The translations under genes were made by a program, and so were the position numbers. Positions 1 to 7,596 of a stretch of 18,887 nucleotides of DNA are shown piece after piece; positions within the stretch are counted from its first letter, which is position 1, and every line of letters begins with the position of its first letter. Origin of the DNA: JBHHXR01 sp046757205 (lineage in GTDB: Bacteria > Pseudomonadota > Alphaproteobacteria > Rhodobacterales > Rhodobacteraceae); contig JBHHXR010000034.1 of NCBI GenBank assembly GCA_046757205.1, positions 1 to 18,887 of the forward strand, given 5' to 3'. The notes beneath the pieces were generated by a model. It had not been told where the DNA came from, did no database searches, and saw only the letters and a list, made by a program, of their open reading frames with translations.

Positions 1-1
1 C

Positions 2-493
2 GCCTGGCCTGGGCGCGCAGGCTCCGGGGATCGCGGATCGAGCGTTCCATCCGCCAGATGGACCAGGCGCGCCCGAGAGCACCTGGCCGTCGTCGTCCTG
101 CGGAGCGCTCTTGGCCTGCAGCTTGCCGAAGAGGCGATCCACAACAAGCTGATGAATCCTGACCTCGGCCTGAAATTCCTCGAAGACAACAGCTACTACA
201 ATTTCATGCAGCTGCTTGGATTCTCGGAGTTCTCGAACCTTCACTTCGTTTTCGCCGCGGCGCTGGCCGAGATAACGCTCGCCATGCTCCTGATTTTTGG
301 CATCGCGACGCGGTTCATCGTGATCATCCTGACGGGAATTTTCCTGATAACCTTTGCGTTGTCGGGCCTGCACGATCTTCTGGGCCACCTTCCGATCATG
401 GCCGTTCTCCTGCTGCTTCTGTTCGGTGCGGAAGAGGGACGCACGCGGCCCGCGCGGGCGGGGCAACTCGGCGGTACTTCCGGCGCTGCCTGA
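2..493 (+). CDS. DoxX-like integral membrane protein, 5'-partial
   Basis: The frame is open from the window edge to TGA at 491-493, about 163 codons. An ATG at 152 is in frame, but starting there would remove the first hydrophobic helix (HLAVVVLRSALGLQLAEE, before residue NPDLG). That helix looks genuine, so the real start is probably upstream of the window. About four hydrophobic segments follow (LHFVFAAALAEITLAMLLIFG, FIVIILTGIFLITFA, LPIMAVLLLLLFG). The short four-helix plan, with a loop between helix 1 and helix 2, resembles the DoxX/DoxD-like family, whose members act in membrane redox or are uncharacterised. The C-terminal tail is Arg/Gly/Ala-rich and low in information. The next gene starts one base after the stop, so the two are probably co-translated. 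The first 25 codons read unnaturally in this frame, and the adjacent frame looks more protein-like, so a frameshift near 75-85 is possible. Family assignment is tentative. Confidence 0.6.
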   Translation, partial: AWPGRAGSGDRGSSVPSARWTRRAREHLAVVVLRSALGLQLAEEAIHNKLMNPDLGLKFLEDNSYYNFMQLLGFSEFSNLHFVFAAALAEITLAMLLIFGIATRFIVIILTGIFLITFALSGLHDLLGHLPIMAVLLLLLFGAEEGRTRPARAGQLGGTSGAA

Positions 494-494
494 C

Positions 495-2045
495 ATGACC
501 GGGATGATGAGTCAGCCCGGCCTGCCTCAGGTCTTCGCCGTCATTGTGGCAAGCTTCATGCTCGCGGTCGTCGTGTGGAGCTTGTCGGCGCCGGTGCGCG
601 GCAGGACGGTGATCCGGCGACTTTCCCTTGGCGCGCTGCCAAGCCTCCGGCCGTTGATCCGCGTGGCCACCCGCACGCCCTGGGTGCTGTTGCCGGCGCG
701 GATCGTGATGGTGGCATTATTCGCCCTTGCCATTGTGGCGGGTTTCTTCGGCACGCCGATCCCGGCGCGCAATTTCGCCACCGTGGTAACCTGGACCTTT
801 TGGTGGGGAGGCGTGGTCCTGGCCGCTCTCCTGTTGGGTTCGGTCTGGTGCGCGATCTGTCCGTGGCAGACGGTTTCCGGCTGGTTCGTGCACAAGCGCT
901 TGTGGCGACGTGCTTCCAGCGAGGCGGGCCTGAATCTGAGGTTGCCGCGATGGGCCCGCAACACGTGGCCTGCGTCGATCCTGCTGCTGGTACTCATCTG
1001 GCTCGAGTTCGGCTTCGGGATGTCGAGCAGCCCGTTCGCCACGGCGGTCGTCGGTCTGGGGTTTGTCGGGATGGCGACACTCGGTCTGGCGGTTTTCGAG
1101 CGCAGGGCCTGGTGCCGCTATTTCTGCCCGGCCGGCCGGATGATAGCCGCCTACGCCCAATTGGCACCGGTCGAGCTGCGGCCCGTGGATACTGGCATCT
1201 GCGCCGGTTGCAGGACCCACGAATGCTATCACGGCACGGACGACGTCGATCTCTGCCCGGCGCACCTTGTCGTCGGCCAGCTCAGGGAAAGCACCTTCTG
1301 CACGAGTTGCGGCAATTGCGCCCGCGCCTGCCCGAGCGAGAACGTCGCATGGCAACTGCGCCTGCCGGCCTCCGACGCCCTGCATGAGGCCCGGCCGCGT
1401 TGGGACCACGCCTGGTTCATGCTCGTCATACTGATGTCGGCACAATATCACGGTTTGACGATGATACCGCTGTGGGGCCAGGCCAGCCACGCGCTTGCGA
1501 ATGTACTGGGCGAGGCCGGCGCCGGCCTCTGGGGGTTCTCGCTGTCCTTCGTTGTTACGATGTCGGTGCTCGCGCTTCCCTTCACGGTTACGGTGTGGCT
1601 GGGCTGGCGACTCGGCGGCCGCAGGGAAGAGTTCCGCGCCCTTTTTGCCCGTTTCGCTTTCGTTCTTCTGCCCCTGGCGCTGTCCTATCACGTCGCCCAC
1701 AATCTCACGCATTTCTCGCGCGAAGGCATGGACATCTTCGCGGTTGCGGCAAATCCGGTGGGAACCGGTGCGGAGCCGGTGTCGATGGCCGAGCGCTCCA
1801 TGCGTCAGATGAATCAGCTCCTGGCCCTTGACCAGATCCACCTCCTGCAGGCCGCGTTCCTGATGCTCGGTTTTCTCGGCGCCGTGCTGATTCTGCGCAA
1901 TCGTGGCTTCGGCGTCGGGAGCGGCGATAGCGGGCAATCCTGGATAGGGCGCAACCGGACACTGTTGCCGGTGCTCGTTTATGTCATCACGATGAGCGCG
2001 TTTCATCTGTGGCTCGTGATGCAGCCCATGCAGATGCGCATGTAG
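495..2045 (+). CDS. Membrane-bound 4Fe-4S polyferredoxin (NapH/NosR/CcoG-like)
   Basis: This is a 516-residue polytopic membrane protein. Cys119-x2-Cys122-Pro and Cys207-x3-Cys211-Pro sit at helix ends, as in the CxxxCP motifs of NapH and NosR. A soluble ferredoxin-like insert follows with Cys236, Cys239, Cys244 and Cys254, then a canonical Cx2Cx2Cx3C at Cys269/272/275/279, followed by Pro. It probably binds two 4Fe-4S clusters and moves electrons between the quinone pool and a partner. The C-terminal half has further helices with several His (HVAHNLTHF, QYHG, QIHLL), which could be haem or quinone ligands; this is inference. The N-terminal FMN domain of true NosR is absent. ATG at 495 follows the previous stop by one base; ATGs at 504 and 507 are alternatives and no clear Shine-Dalgarno decides between them. 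The electron partner is not in the window. Confidence 0.75.
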   Translation: MTGMMSQPGLPQVFAVIVASFMLAVVVWSLSAPVRGRTVIRRLSLGALPSLRPLIRVATRTPWVLLPARIVMVALFALAIVAGFFGTPIPARNFATVVTWTFWWGGVVLAALLLGSVWCAICPWQTVSGWFVHKRLWRRASSEAGLNLRLPRWARNTWPASILLLVLIWLEFGFGMSSSPFATAVVGLGFVGMATLGLAVFERRAWCRYFCPAGRMIAAYAQLAPVELRPVDTGICAGCRTHECYHGTDDVDLCPAHLVVGQLRESTFCTSCGNCARACPSENVAWQLRLPASDALHEARPRWDHAWFMLVILMSAQYHGLTMIPLWGQASHALANVLGEAGAGLWGFSLSFVVTMSVLALPFTVTVWLGWRLGGRREEFRALFARFAFVLLPLALSYHVAHNLTHFSREGMDIFAVAANPVGTGAEPVSMAERSMRQMNQLLALDQIHLLQAAFLMLGFLGAVLILRNRGFGVGSGDSGQSWIGRNRTLLPVLVYVITMSAFHLWLVMQPMQMRM

Positions 2046-2159
2046 GACACCGGATCGTGGCGGCTCACCACCGGCGCCATGATGCGTCACCTTCTCCGGA
2101 CAGGGCAGGCAGGCGCGACCTGGGCTGAGGGGCATGTTTCCGGGAAAGTTCATCTTGCA
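2046..2159. other. Convergent intergenic gap, no clear feature
   Basis: These 114 bp separate the ends of the polyferredoxin gene and the DUF4387 gene. I looked for a bidirectional terminator and found only short, imperfect complementarity (GTGG...CCAC near 2058) and no T run. No gene is supported here. Confidence 0.5.
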
Positions 2160-2465
2160 CTAGGTTTCAACTTCAAGCCCCGACAGTTTCAGCGCCCATT
2201 GCGCGCCGTGCATGTCGCGGTCGAACCGCCCGCCCTGGACCACGGGGCGCGGAATGCTGAACTTCACCACATTCAGGTCGGCAATGTCGAAGCGCTTGAC
2301 CTCGCTCACCGGAACCCCGAACGCCCCGGCCACCTCCTGCGTGGAAAGAGCCTCGCAAACCCGTTCGTAGGCCGCCGGCGTCCCGCAGAAGACGTCGAGC
2401 GTGATCCAGAACGGCCCGGCGTTCTTGGAGCGGATTTTCTCCACCAGATCACCGAGCCGCGGCAT
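2160..2465 (-). CDS. DUF4387 domain protein (AtuA partner)
   Basis: The product is 101 residues (MPRLGDLVEKIRSKNAGPFW...), matching the small DUF4387 family, which normally accompanies or is fused to AtuA/DUF1446 proteins. The biochemical role of the domain is not established. Conserved-looking parts are RSKNAGPFWITLDVFC near residues 11-26 and the C-terminal DIADLNVVKFSIPRP stretch. ATG at 2465 is chosen because GGGGAG lies about 7 bases upstream; an in-frame TTG at 2486 would give 108 residues but has no better ribosome site. It overlaps the 3' end of the AtuA-like gene by 17 bp, so the two are translationally coupled. It is the last gene of the tct operon and converges with the polyferredoxin gene. 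No signal peptide or membrane segment is seen, so it is probably cytoplasmic. Confidence 0.8.
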   Translation of the reverse strand: MPRLGDLVEKIRSKNAGPFWITLDVFCGTPAAYERVCEALSTQEVAGAFGVPVSEVKRFDIADLNVVKFSIPRPVVQGGRFDRDMHGAQWALKLSGLEVET

Positions 2466-3822
2466 TGCCGGTCTCCCCGGTGACAAGGCGGAAGGCAGCC
2501 ATCGGATCGGCCAGCGCCATGGTGTGGTTGAGGGCGAATTCGTAGAGCGGCCCGCGTTCCGACTGGGCCGGCGAATAGGGGAAGGCGAAGGTCGGCAACT
2601 CCTCGTCCGGGGTCAGCGGGAAGTGCAGGACGAACGGGTTGATGAGCTTGCCGATCTCGCTCGCCGTTTCCGCCGCGGGCGCGGTGATCAGCCCCAGCAC
2701 GCCCACCTCGCAGGGCGAGGATTGCGCGGTTTCCAGCGCGCCGAGGGCGGCGTCGATGCCGATCAGGCGGAACTCCAGATCGTAGTCGCCTTCGCCGAGG
2801 CCCATGCGCGCGGAAATCTCGCCGGCCAGAAACGCCGACAGCCTGCCGGCCCATTCCCGCGCCTGCCGCACGTATCGCGGGTCGCGCAGTATGGCGAGAA
2901 TCGTCGTCTGGTAACCGGCGAGACGCGCGCCCTCCAGCTTGACCCGGTAGGTCTCGTCCACATGCCATTCGGAGCCGGTGACGCGCACCCGGCGCTCGTC
3001 AAGCGCCCGGTACTTCGCCGCCGTGACATCGAGATGCCCGCCCGGCTCGTACAGAACGAACGGGTTGGAATTCTCGTACAGCATGTGCGCCGAGACCGAA
3101 TGCGGCGTGCACCGCGCGCCTTCCTCCATCGGCGCCACGGTGAACCCGTCCTCGTCGAAATCGATGACGATCACGCCGCTTGTCGGATTGGTCGAACACA
3201 GCGCCCCGCATTCGCCGATCTTGGCGCCGTGCCAGGCGGCGCCGGGGTGGCAGCCGCGCGCCAGCGGCAGCGCCGAGATCGTCGCCGTATCGGTGGTGCG
3301 CCCGGCCAGCACGATGTCGGCGCCGGTGGCGAGCGCTGCCTGAATATGCTCGGCGCCGGCCAGCGCCACGATGTTCTCGCAGCCAAGGACGCTCTCTTTC
3401 GATATCTCCGGTGCCGGCTGCAACGGCGCGACCCGCCCTTCGGCCAGCGCCGCCGCCACCCGCTCGTTCGGCTGATCGCTGTAGAGCCGCGCCACCTTCA
3501 CGCTCTGACCCAGTTCGGCGGCAAGCTCGGCGGTGATCTCCATCATCCAGTCAACTGCGGCGTCGGTGCCGCAGGTGCCGCAGGAGCCGATGACCAGGGG
3601 CACCCCGGCTTCCTGCCGTGCCGCCATCAGGTCGCGCCATTCCGATTTCGTCGCGGCGCGCGAATACTTGCTGGTTCCGGTTCCCAGGTAGAACGGCCCG
3701 CTGTCGGTGGAGCCGCCGTCGATGCAGATGATGTCCGGCTCGGCACCGAGGCCGCTTTGCAGCGCCTCCCGGCTGAAGCCGAGGCCAAGAACCCCCGAGG
3801 GGACAAGCACGCGCGTTCGCAT
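2449..3822 (-). CDS. AtuA-like acyclic terpene utilization family protein (DUF1446)
   Basis: The product is 457 residues and begins MRTRVLVPSGVLGLGF. Family-typical glycine-rich motifs are visible: DGGSTDSGP at residues 35-43, GSCGTCGTD at 79-87, and LAGRTTDTATIS in the middle third. AtuA of Pseudomonas is needed for citronellol/geraniol degradation and carries DUF1446 and DUF4387 on one chain; here the two are separate, overlapping genes. The family name should not be read as the substrate. No terpene pathway gene (atuCF, atuD, liu) is present, and the neighbours are a tripartite tricarboxylate transporter. A step acting on an imported carboxylic acid or its CoA ester is more likely, but this is inference. 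ATG at 3822 is preceded two bases upstream by the tctA stop, so coupling is likely. No signal peptide is seen. Confidence 0.8.
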   Translation of the reverse strand: MRTRVLVPSGVLGLGFSREALQSGLGAEPDIICIDGGSTDSGPFYLGTGTSKYSRAATKSEWRDLMAARQEAGVPLVIGSCGTCGTDAAVDWMMEITAELAAELGQSVKVARLYSDQPNERVAAALAEGRVAPLQPAPEISKESVLGCENIVALAGAEHIQAALATGADIVLAGRTTDTATISALPLARGCHPGAAWHGAKIGECGALCSTNPTSGVIVIDFDEDGFTVAPMEEGARCTPHSVSAHMLYENSNPFVLYEPGGHLDVTAAKYRALDERRVRVTGSEWHVDETYRVKLEGARLAGYQTTILAILRDPRYVRQAREWAGRLSAFLAGEISARMGLGEGDYDLEFRLIGIDAALGALETAQSSPCEVGVLGLITAPAAETASEIGKLINPFVLHFPLTPDEELPTFAFPYSPAQSERGPLYEFALNHTMALADPMAAFRLVTGETGNAAAR

Positions 3823-3823
3823 T

Positions 3824-5329
3824 TCAGTCCGTTATCGCTTGCGGCCTTCGCAACAGTTTGCGCAGGAACATCGGCGCGACGAAGCCCGCCACCGCGGCGA
3901 TCCACAGGCCGACGGCGATCGGCGAACTGAACAGGAATGTCCAGTCTCCGCCCGATATCACCATGGCGCGCCGCAGGCTGTCCTCCATGTGGTTGCCCAA
4001 AAGGATGCCGAGGATGATCGGCACCGTCGGTACGTCGAGCTTGCGCAGGAAATACCCCATGGCGCCGAAACCGACCATCATCAGCAGATCGAAATAGCTG
4101 CCCGACAGCGAGTAGATGCCGACGAAGGAGATCATGGTGACGCCGGGCAGCAATATCCCCGGCGGTACCTGCAATACCCGCACGAACATCTTGACCATCG
4201 GCACGTTCATCAACAGCAGCACGAAATTGGCGATGATGAGCGAGGCGATCAGACCCCACACCACCTCTGGCCGGTCGGTGAACAGCGTCGGGCCGGGCGT
4301 GATGTTCAGCGTCATCAGGAGCGCCAGCAGCACCGCCGTGGTTCCCGAACCCGGAACGCCGAGGGTCAGCATCGGCACCAGCGCGCCGCCGGCGGCGGCG
4401 TTGTTGCCGGCCTCCGGTGCGGCGACGCCGCGCGGCGCGCCCTCGCCAAAACCGCCCTTTTCCCCGGCCAGCGATTTTTCCGCCATGTAGGCCAGGAAAC
4501 TGCCCAGCGACGCGCCGGCGCCGGGCAGGACGCCGGCGAAAAAGCCGATCACGCTGCCGCGCACCCTGGTCCAGCCGCTGTGCACGATGTCCCTGACCGG
4601 CACCGTCACCTTGCCCAGCTTGACCCCGATCGAGGAACTCTTGCCGTGGCTTTCGATGAAGAAGAACACCTCGGCGACGGCGAACAGCCCGACAATGGCA
4701 ACCAGGAAATCGACACCGTCCATCAGGTGCATCTGCCCGTAGGTGAAGCGCGGCATGCCGGTGGTGTTGTCGAGCCCGATCATCGCGATGCCGAGCCCGA
4801 TGCACGAGGCGATCGCCGCCTTGGCCTGGTTCTTCGAGGCGATGCCGCCGAGCGTGGCAAATGCCAGCAGGTAAAGCGCGAAATACTCCGCCGGTCCGAA
4901 CTTGTAGGCCACCCGCGCCAGTTGCGGGGCGAGGAAAATCAGCCCGACCGTCGCCAGCAATGCGCCGACGAAGGACGCCACGCCCGACAGCACCAGCGCA
5001 TCGCCGGCGCGGCCTTGCTTGGCCATCGGATAGCCGTCCAGCGTGGTCATCAGCGCCGGTTCGTCGCCGGGGATGTTGAGCAGGATCGAGGAAATCCGCC
5101 CGCCATACATGGCGCCGTAGTAAACGGCCGTCATCAGTACCAGCGCCGATGTCGCGTCGAGCCCGATCGTGAAGGTTATCGGAATCAGAATAGCGACGCC
5201 GTTCGACGGTCCGAGCCCGGGCAGCGCGCCGATGATGGTGCCGAGAAAGCAGCCGATAACCGCCAGCATCAGGGTGAACGGCGACAGCGCCACACCAAAG
5301 CCCATCGCCAGATTGCTCAGAACATCCAT
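3824..5329 (-). CDS. tctA: TctA, large membrane subunit of tripartite tricarboxylate transporter
   Basis: This 501-residue, very hydrophobic protein matches the usual length of about 500 for TctA. The family hallmark GALPGLGPSNG lies at residues 34-44 and is echoed by GVLPGAGASLG near 266-276, showing the two-fold internal repeat of the family. Around 12 transmembrane helices are expected. It forms the secondary-transport channel with TctB and takes substrate from the periplasmic receptor TctC, driven by an ion gradient. A GGGGCGGCGG stretch precedes the ATG at 5329, 13 bp after tctB. The substrate cannot be read from TctA; citrate is known for Salmonella TctABC, but many family members carry other carboxylates. 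Confidence 0.92.
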   Translation of the reverse strand: MDVLSNLAMGFGVALSPFTLMLAVIGCFLGTIIGALPGLGPSNGVAILIPITFTIGLDATSALVLMTAVYYGAMYGGRISSILLNIPGDEPALMTTLDGYPMAKQGRAGDALVLSGVASFVGALLATVGLIFLAPQLARVAYKFGPAEYFALYLLAFATLGGIASKNQAKAAIASCIGLGIAMIGLDNTTGMPRFTYGQMHLMDGVDFLVAIVGLFAVAEVFFFIESHGKSSSIGVKLGKVTVPVRDIVHSGWTRVRGSVIGFFAGVLPGAGASLGSFLAYMAEKSLAGEKGGFGEGAPRGVAAPEAGNNAAAGGALVPMLTLGVPGSGTTAVLLALLMTLNITPGPTLFTDRPEVVWGLIASLIIANFVLLLMNVPMVKMFVRVLQVPPGILLPGVTMISFVGIYSLSGSYFDLLMMVGFGAMGYFLRKLDVPTVPIILGILLGNHMEDSLRRAMVISGGDWTFLFSSPIAVGLWIAAVAGFVAPMFLRKLLRRPQAITD

Positions 5330-5342
5330 GAAACCGCCGCCC

Positions 5343-5783
5343 CTAGCCGGTGATCGCTTTCGGCAGGGCGACGAGCCCCAGGCCGAGCGCGTATTTGAAA
5401 ACGAAAAACAGCACCAGCGACAGACCGATACCGGTGAAGGCCGCGAACCGGACGCGCTCGGAAATCTGGTAGCTCAGCACGCCGGAGGCCACCGCGGTCG
5501 GCAACAGAAAGCCCAGCGGCCTCAGCGAATACGCATATATCACCAGAACGATAACGGTCACCGCCAGCGCCCCGAAGGTCCGCAACGCGGGCCAGTCCGG
5601 GTCCTCGTCCGGGCGCAGAACCAGCATCGCGCCGCAAATTGCCGCCACCGAGCCGATGATTATGGGAAAAGTCTTGGACCCGACCGGGTCCGACAGAAAA
5701 CTCGTCTGAATCTGCACGGCGCTCGCGATATACGCGAGCGCCACACAAACGACGACCAGACCGAGGATCCGGTCGGACGCCAT
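5343..5783 (-). CDS. tctB: TctB, small membrane subunit of tripartite tricarboxylate transporter
   Basis: The product is 146 residues with four hydrophobic segments: ILGLVVVCVALAYIASA near the start, FPIIIGSVAAICGAMLVL, AVTVIVLVIYAYSL, and LSLVLFFVFKYALGLGLV at the end. This is the size and topology of TctB. A linker after helix 1 carries the familiar DPVGSKTFPIIIG region seen in many TctB proteins. Its start codon overlaps the tctC stop by one base (TAATG), and tctA begins 13 bp beyond its own stop. TctB is required for transport but its mechanistic role is poorly defined. Sequence conservation in the family is low, so context does part of the work here. Confidence 0.88.
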   Translation of the reverse strand: MASDRILGLVVVCVALAYIASAVQIQTSFLSDPVGSKTFPIIIGSVAAICGAMLVLRPDEDPDWPALRTFGALAVTVIVLVIYAYSLRPLGFLLPTAVASGVLSYQISERVRFAAFTGIGLSLVLFFVFKYALGLGLVALPKAITG

Positions 5784-6751
5784 TACTGGATAACTCCGAT
5801 TTCCTTGGAAAGCGTGCGAACCTCGCCGACCACCTGGTCAACGTAGCTCTGGAAATCGCCGCCGACCTTGGTGAACGGCGCCAGGCCGTTGGCCTTCATG
5901 GCTTCCAGCCACTCGGCGCTGTCGGCGACCTTCTGCAGGCGTCCGGCCCACATGTTGAAAACGTCGTCGGAAACGCCTTTCGGGATGTAGAGGCCGCGCC
6001 AGTTAACGGCAACGACGTCGAAGCCCTGCTCCTTGGCGGTCGGGATTTGCTCGAAGCCGGGAACGCGTTCTTCGGTCAGGACGGCAACCGCGCGCACTTC
6101 ACCGGATTTCAGGAAGCCGACGATTTCCGACATGTCGCCGGTCATCGCCTGGGTGAAGCCGCCGATGGTCTGGGTGATCGCGTCGCCGCCACCGTCAAGA
6201 CCGATGTACTTCACCTTGGTGATATCGGTGAAACCGGCGCGCTGAAGTACCATCAGCACCTTGAGGTGGTCGAAGCCACCAGCAGCGGAACCGCCGGCGA
6301 ATGTCACCGATCCCGGATCGGCCTTCACGGCGTCCACCAGATCGTTCAGCGACTTGAACGGGCTGTCGGCGGCCACCACGAGCACGCCCGGATCGGCGCC
6401 GATGGCGCCGACGAAACGCACCTGGTCCGCGGTCAATCCGGCATAGGCGTTCTGCGCCAGCCGGGTTGCCGTCGCCGACGAGGCGGCGATGATCAGATCG
6501 GCGTCGTCACTGCGTTCGTTGACGACGTGGGCAAAGGCCAGCCCGCCGCCACCGCCGGCCATGTTGGTGACCTGGATCGGGCTGTCGACGGCGCCGATGT
6601 CATACATGATCTTGCCGATGGTCCGGCAGGTGAAGTCCCAGCCGCCGCCGGGGTTGGCCGGCGCGATGCACTCGGCGGCCGACGCGGTGCCGAGGGCACC
6701 CAGGCTGAGCACGAAGCCGGCAGCCAGATTTCTCAGGATCTTGGTTCTCAT
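5783..6751 (-). CDS. tctC: TctC, periplasmic tricarboxylate-binding receptor
   Basis: The product is 322 residues with a Sec signal peptide (MRTKILRNLAAGFVLSLGAL, then ASA|AE cleavage near residue 25-26). The mature protein begins ECIAPANPGGGWDFTC, the TctC-type ligand-binding start. The NPGGGWD loop is the carboxylate-holding element of this family, and Cys28/Cys42 could form a disulfide. A second typical motif, FAGGSAAGGFDHL, lies mid-protein, followed by YIGLDGGGDAITQTIGG. ATG at 6751 is chosen over upstream starts because GGGAGGA sits 5 bases before it and the signal peptide begins right there. It is the first gene of the operon, consistent with a need for excess receptor. It faces the tctD-like regulator across a 179 bp promoter region. 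The ligand is probably a di- or tricarboxylate but is not fixed by sequence. Confidence 0.9.
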   Translation of the reverse strand: MRTKILRNLAAGFVLSLGALGTASAAECIAPANPGGGWDFTCRTIGKIMYDIGAVDSPIQVTNMAGGGGGLAFAHVVNERSDDADLIIAASSATATRLAQNAYAGLTADQVRFVGAIGADPGVLVVAADSPFKSLNDLVDAVKADPGSVTFAGGSAAGGFDHLKVLMVLQRAGFTDITKVKYIGLDGGGDAITQTIGGFTQAMTGDMSEIVGFLKSGEVRAVAVLTEERVPGFEQIPTAKEQGFDVVAVNWRGLYIPKGVSDDVFNMWAGRLQKVADSAEWLEAMKANGLAPFTKVGGDFQSYVDQVVGEVRTLSKEIGVIQ

Positions 6752-6930
6752 GTTGTCCTCCCATTTGATCCACAAAACAGTAGTTCCGCGCAAGTGGGTT
6801 CGGACGCCCGGCCCCGGAAACCTCGCGTTTCCGGACCCTGCGGCACCCGTTTTCGTTCGTTACTTGCAATTCGGAGGATTGCCGGAAAAGCTGACACCAA
6901 CCTGTCACGCAGTGGAAAAGTTGCCCGTCG
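6752..6930. promoter_or_regulatory. Divergent tctC / response regulator promoter region
   Basis: These 179 bp lie between oppositely oriented genes and should hold both promoters and any TctD-like binding sites. Two inverted repeats stand out: CCGGAAA-7 nt-TTTCCGG (6814-6834), and TGACA-6 nt-TGTCA (6892-6907), the latter close to the regulator's start. No convincing -35/-10 pair was found in either direction. Activation of weak promoters by the regulator would fit, but this is inference. Confidence 0.45.
6814..6834. repeat. 7-bp inverted repeat, candidate operator
   Basis: CCGGAAA and TTTCCGG are separated by seven bases (CCTCGCG), 60-80 bp upstream of the tctC start. The position fits a binding site for the adjacent OmpR-type regulator, although that family more often uses direct repeats. 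It could also fold as a small hairpin in the tctC leader. Confidence 0.35.
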
Positions 6931-7596
6931 ATGCGATTCCTTCTGATCGAGGACAATGCAAGCCTGGGCGCGTCGGTCAAGGAACGGCTGGCGCTCGACG
7001 GCCACGCCATCGACTGGGCGCAGGACCTCGCCGCCGCCGAGGATTGTCTGGGCGTCGCTTCCTACGATCTGATTCTGCTCGACATCATGCTCCCCGATGG
7101 CGACGGCCGGGAATTTCTCCGCCGCCACCGCGCCGCCAGCAGGGACACGCCGGTCGTCGTCCTGACCGCGCGGTCGCAGGTGTCGGACCGGGTCGATGTG
7201 CTCGACCTCGGAGCCGACGACTACATCACCAAACCCTTCGATTTTTCGGAACTGGAGGCGCGCTGTCGCGCCGTGCTGCGGCGCCGGATCGGCTCCGCCA
7301 GCAACAAGAAACGGCTCGGCGACCTGGAGTTCGACGCCCTTGCCGCCACCGTCACCGTCGGCCGGTCGGTTCGCGAACTGCGCAACCGCGAGCTGCGCCT
7401 GATGGAAATTCTGTCCGCCAAACCGGGCATGATCTTTTCCAAGGCACAACTGGTCGACCGGCTCTTCTCGTTTTCCGAGGAGATCTCGGAAAACGCCATC
7501 GAGGTCTATGTCGGACGGCTGCGACGGAAGCTGGAAGGCTCGTCGGTGCGCATCGAGACGGTGCGCGGCGTCGGCTACCGCATGGTGGTGCAATGA
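6931..7596 (+). CDS. tctD: OmpR/PhoB-family response regulator, TctD-like
   Basis: The product is 221 residues. The N-terminal receiver domain (about 1-115) has the acidic pair Glu7-Asp8, phospho-acceptor Asp51 (LILLDIMLPDGDG), Thr79 and Lys101 in YITKPFDF. The C-terminal winged-helix DNA-binding domain (about 125-220) ends with VYVGRLRRKLEGSSVRIETV and RGVGYRMV, standard for OmpR/PhoB regulators. The stop overlaps the kinase start by ATGA. It is divergent from tctC, the arrangement seen for TctDE in Salmonella, so it most likely activates the tct operon when the substrate is present. The upstream ribosome site (GGAAAAG) is weak. The tctD name rests on family and context rather than demonstrated orthology. 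Confidence 0.88.
   Translation: MRFLLIEDNASLGASVKERLALDGHAIDWAQDLAAAEDCLGVASYDLILLDIMLPDGDGREFLRRHRAASRDTPVVVLTARSQVSDRVDVLDLGADDYITKPFDFSELEARCRAVLRRRIGSASNKKRLGDLEFDALAATVTVGRSVRELRNRELRLMEILSAKPGMIFSKAQLVDRLFSFSEEISENAIEVYVGRLRRKLEGSSVRIETVRGVGYRMVVQ

Noticed and set aside
717..2153. A 478-codon open frame on the - strand opposite the polyferredoxin gene
   Set aside because: It has no domain and a charged low-information translation, whereas the + strand has an ordered set of iron-sulphur cysteines and membrane helices.
2046..2159. Possible bidirectional terminator between convergent genes
   Set aside because: Only four-base arms and no T run on either strand.
2449..3822. Assigning the AtuA-like gene to terpene degradation
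   Set aside because: The family name comes from Pseudomonas, but no other atu or liu genes are present and the operon partners are carboxylate transporter genes.
3707..5353. A 548-codon open frame on the + strand opposite tctA
   Set aside because: The translation is rich in His, Gln, Arg and Asp and has no family signature, while the opposite strand encodes a clear TctA.
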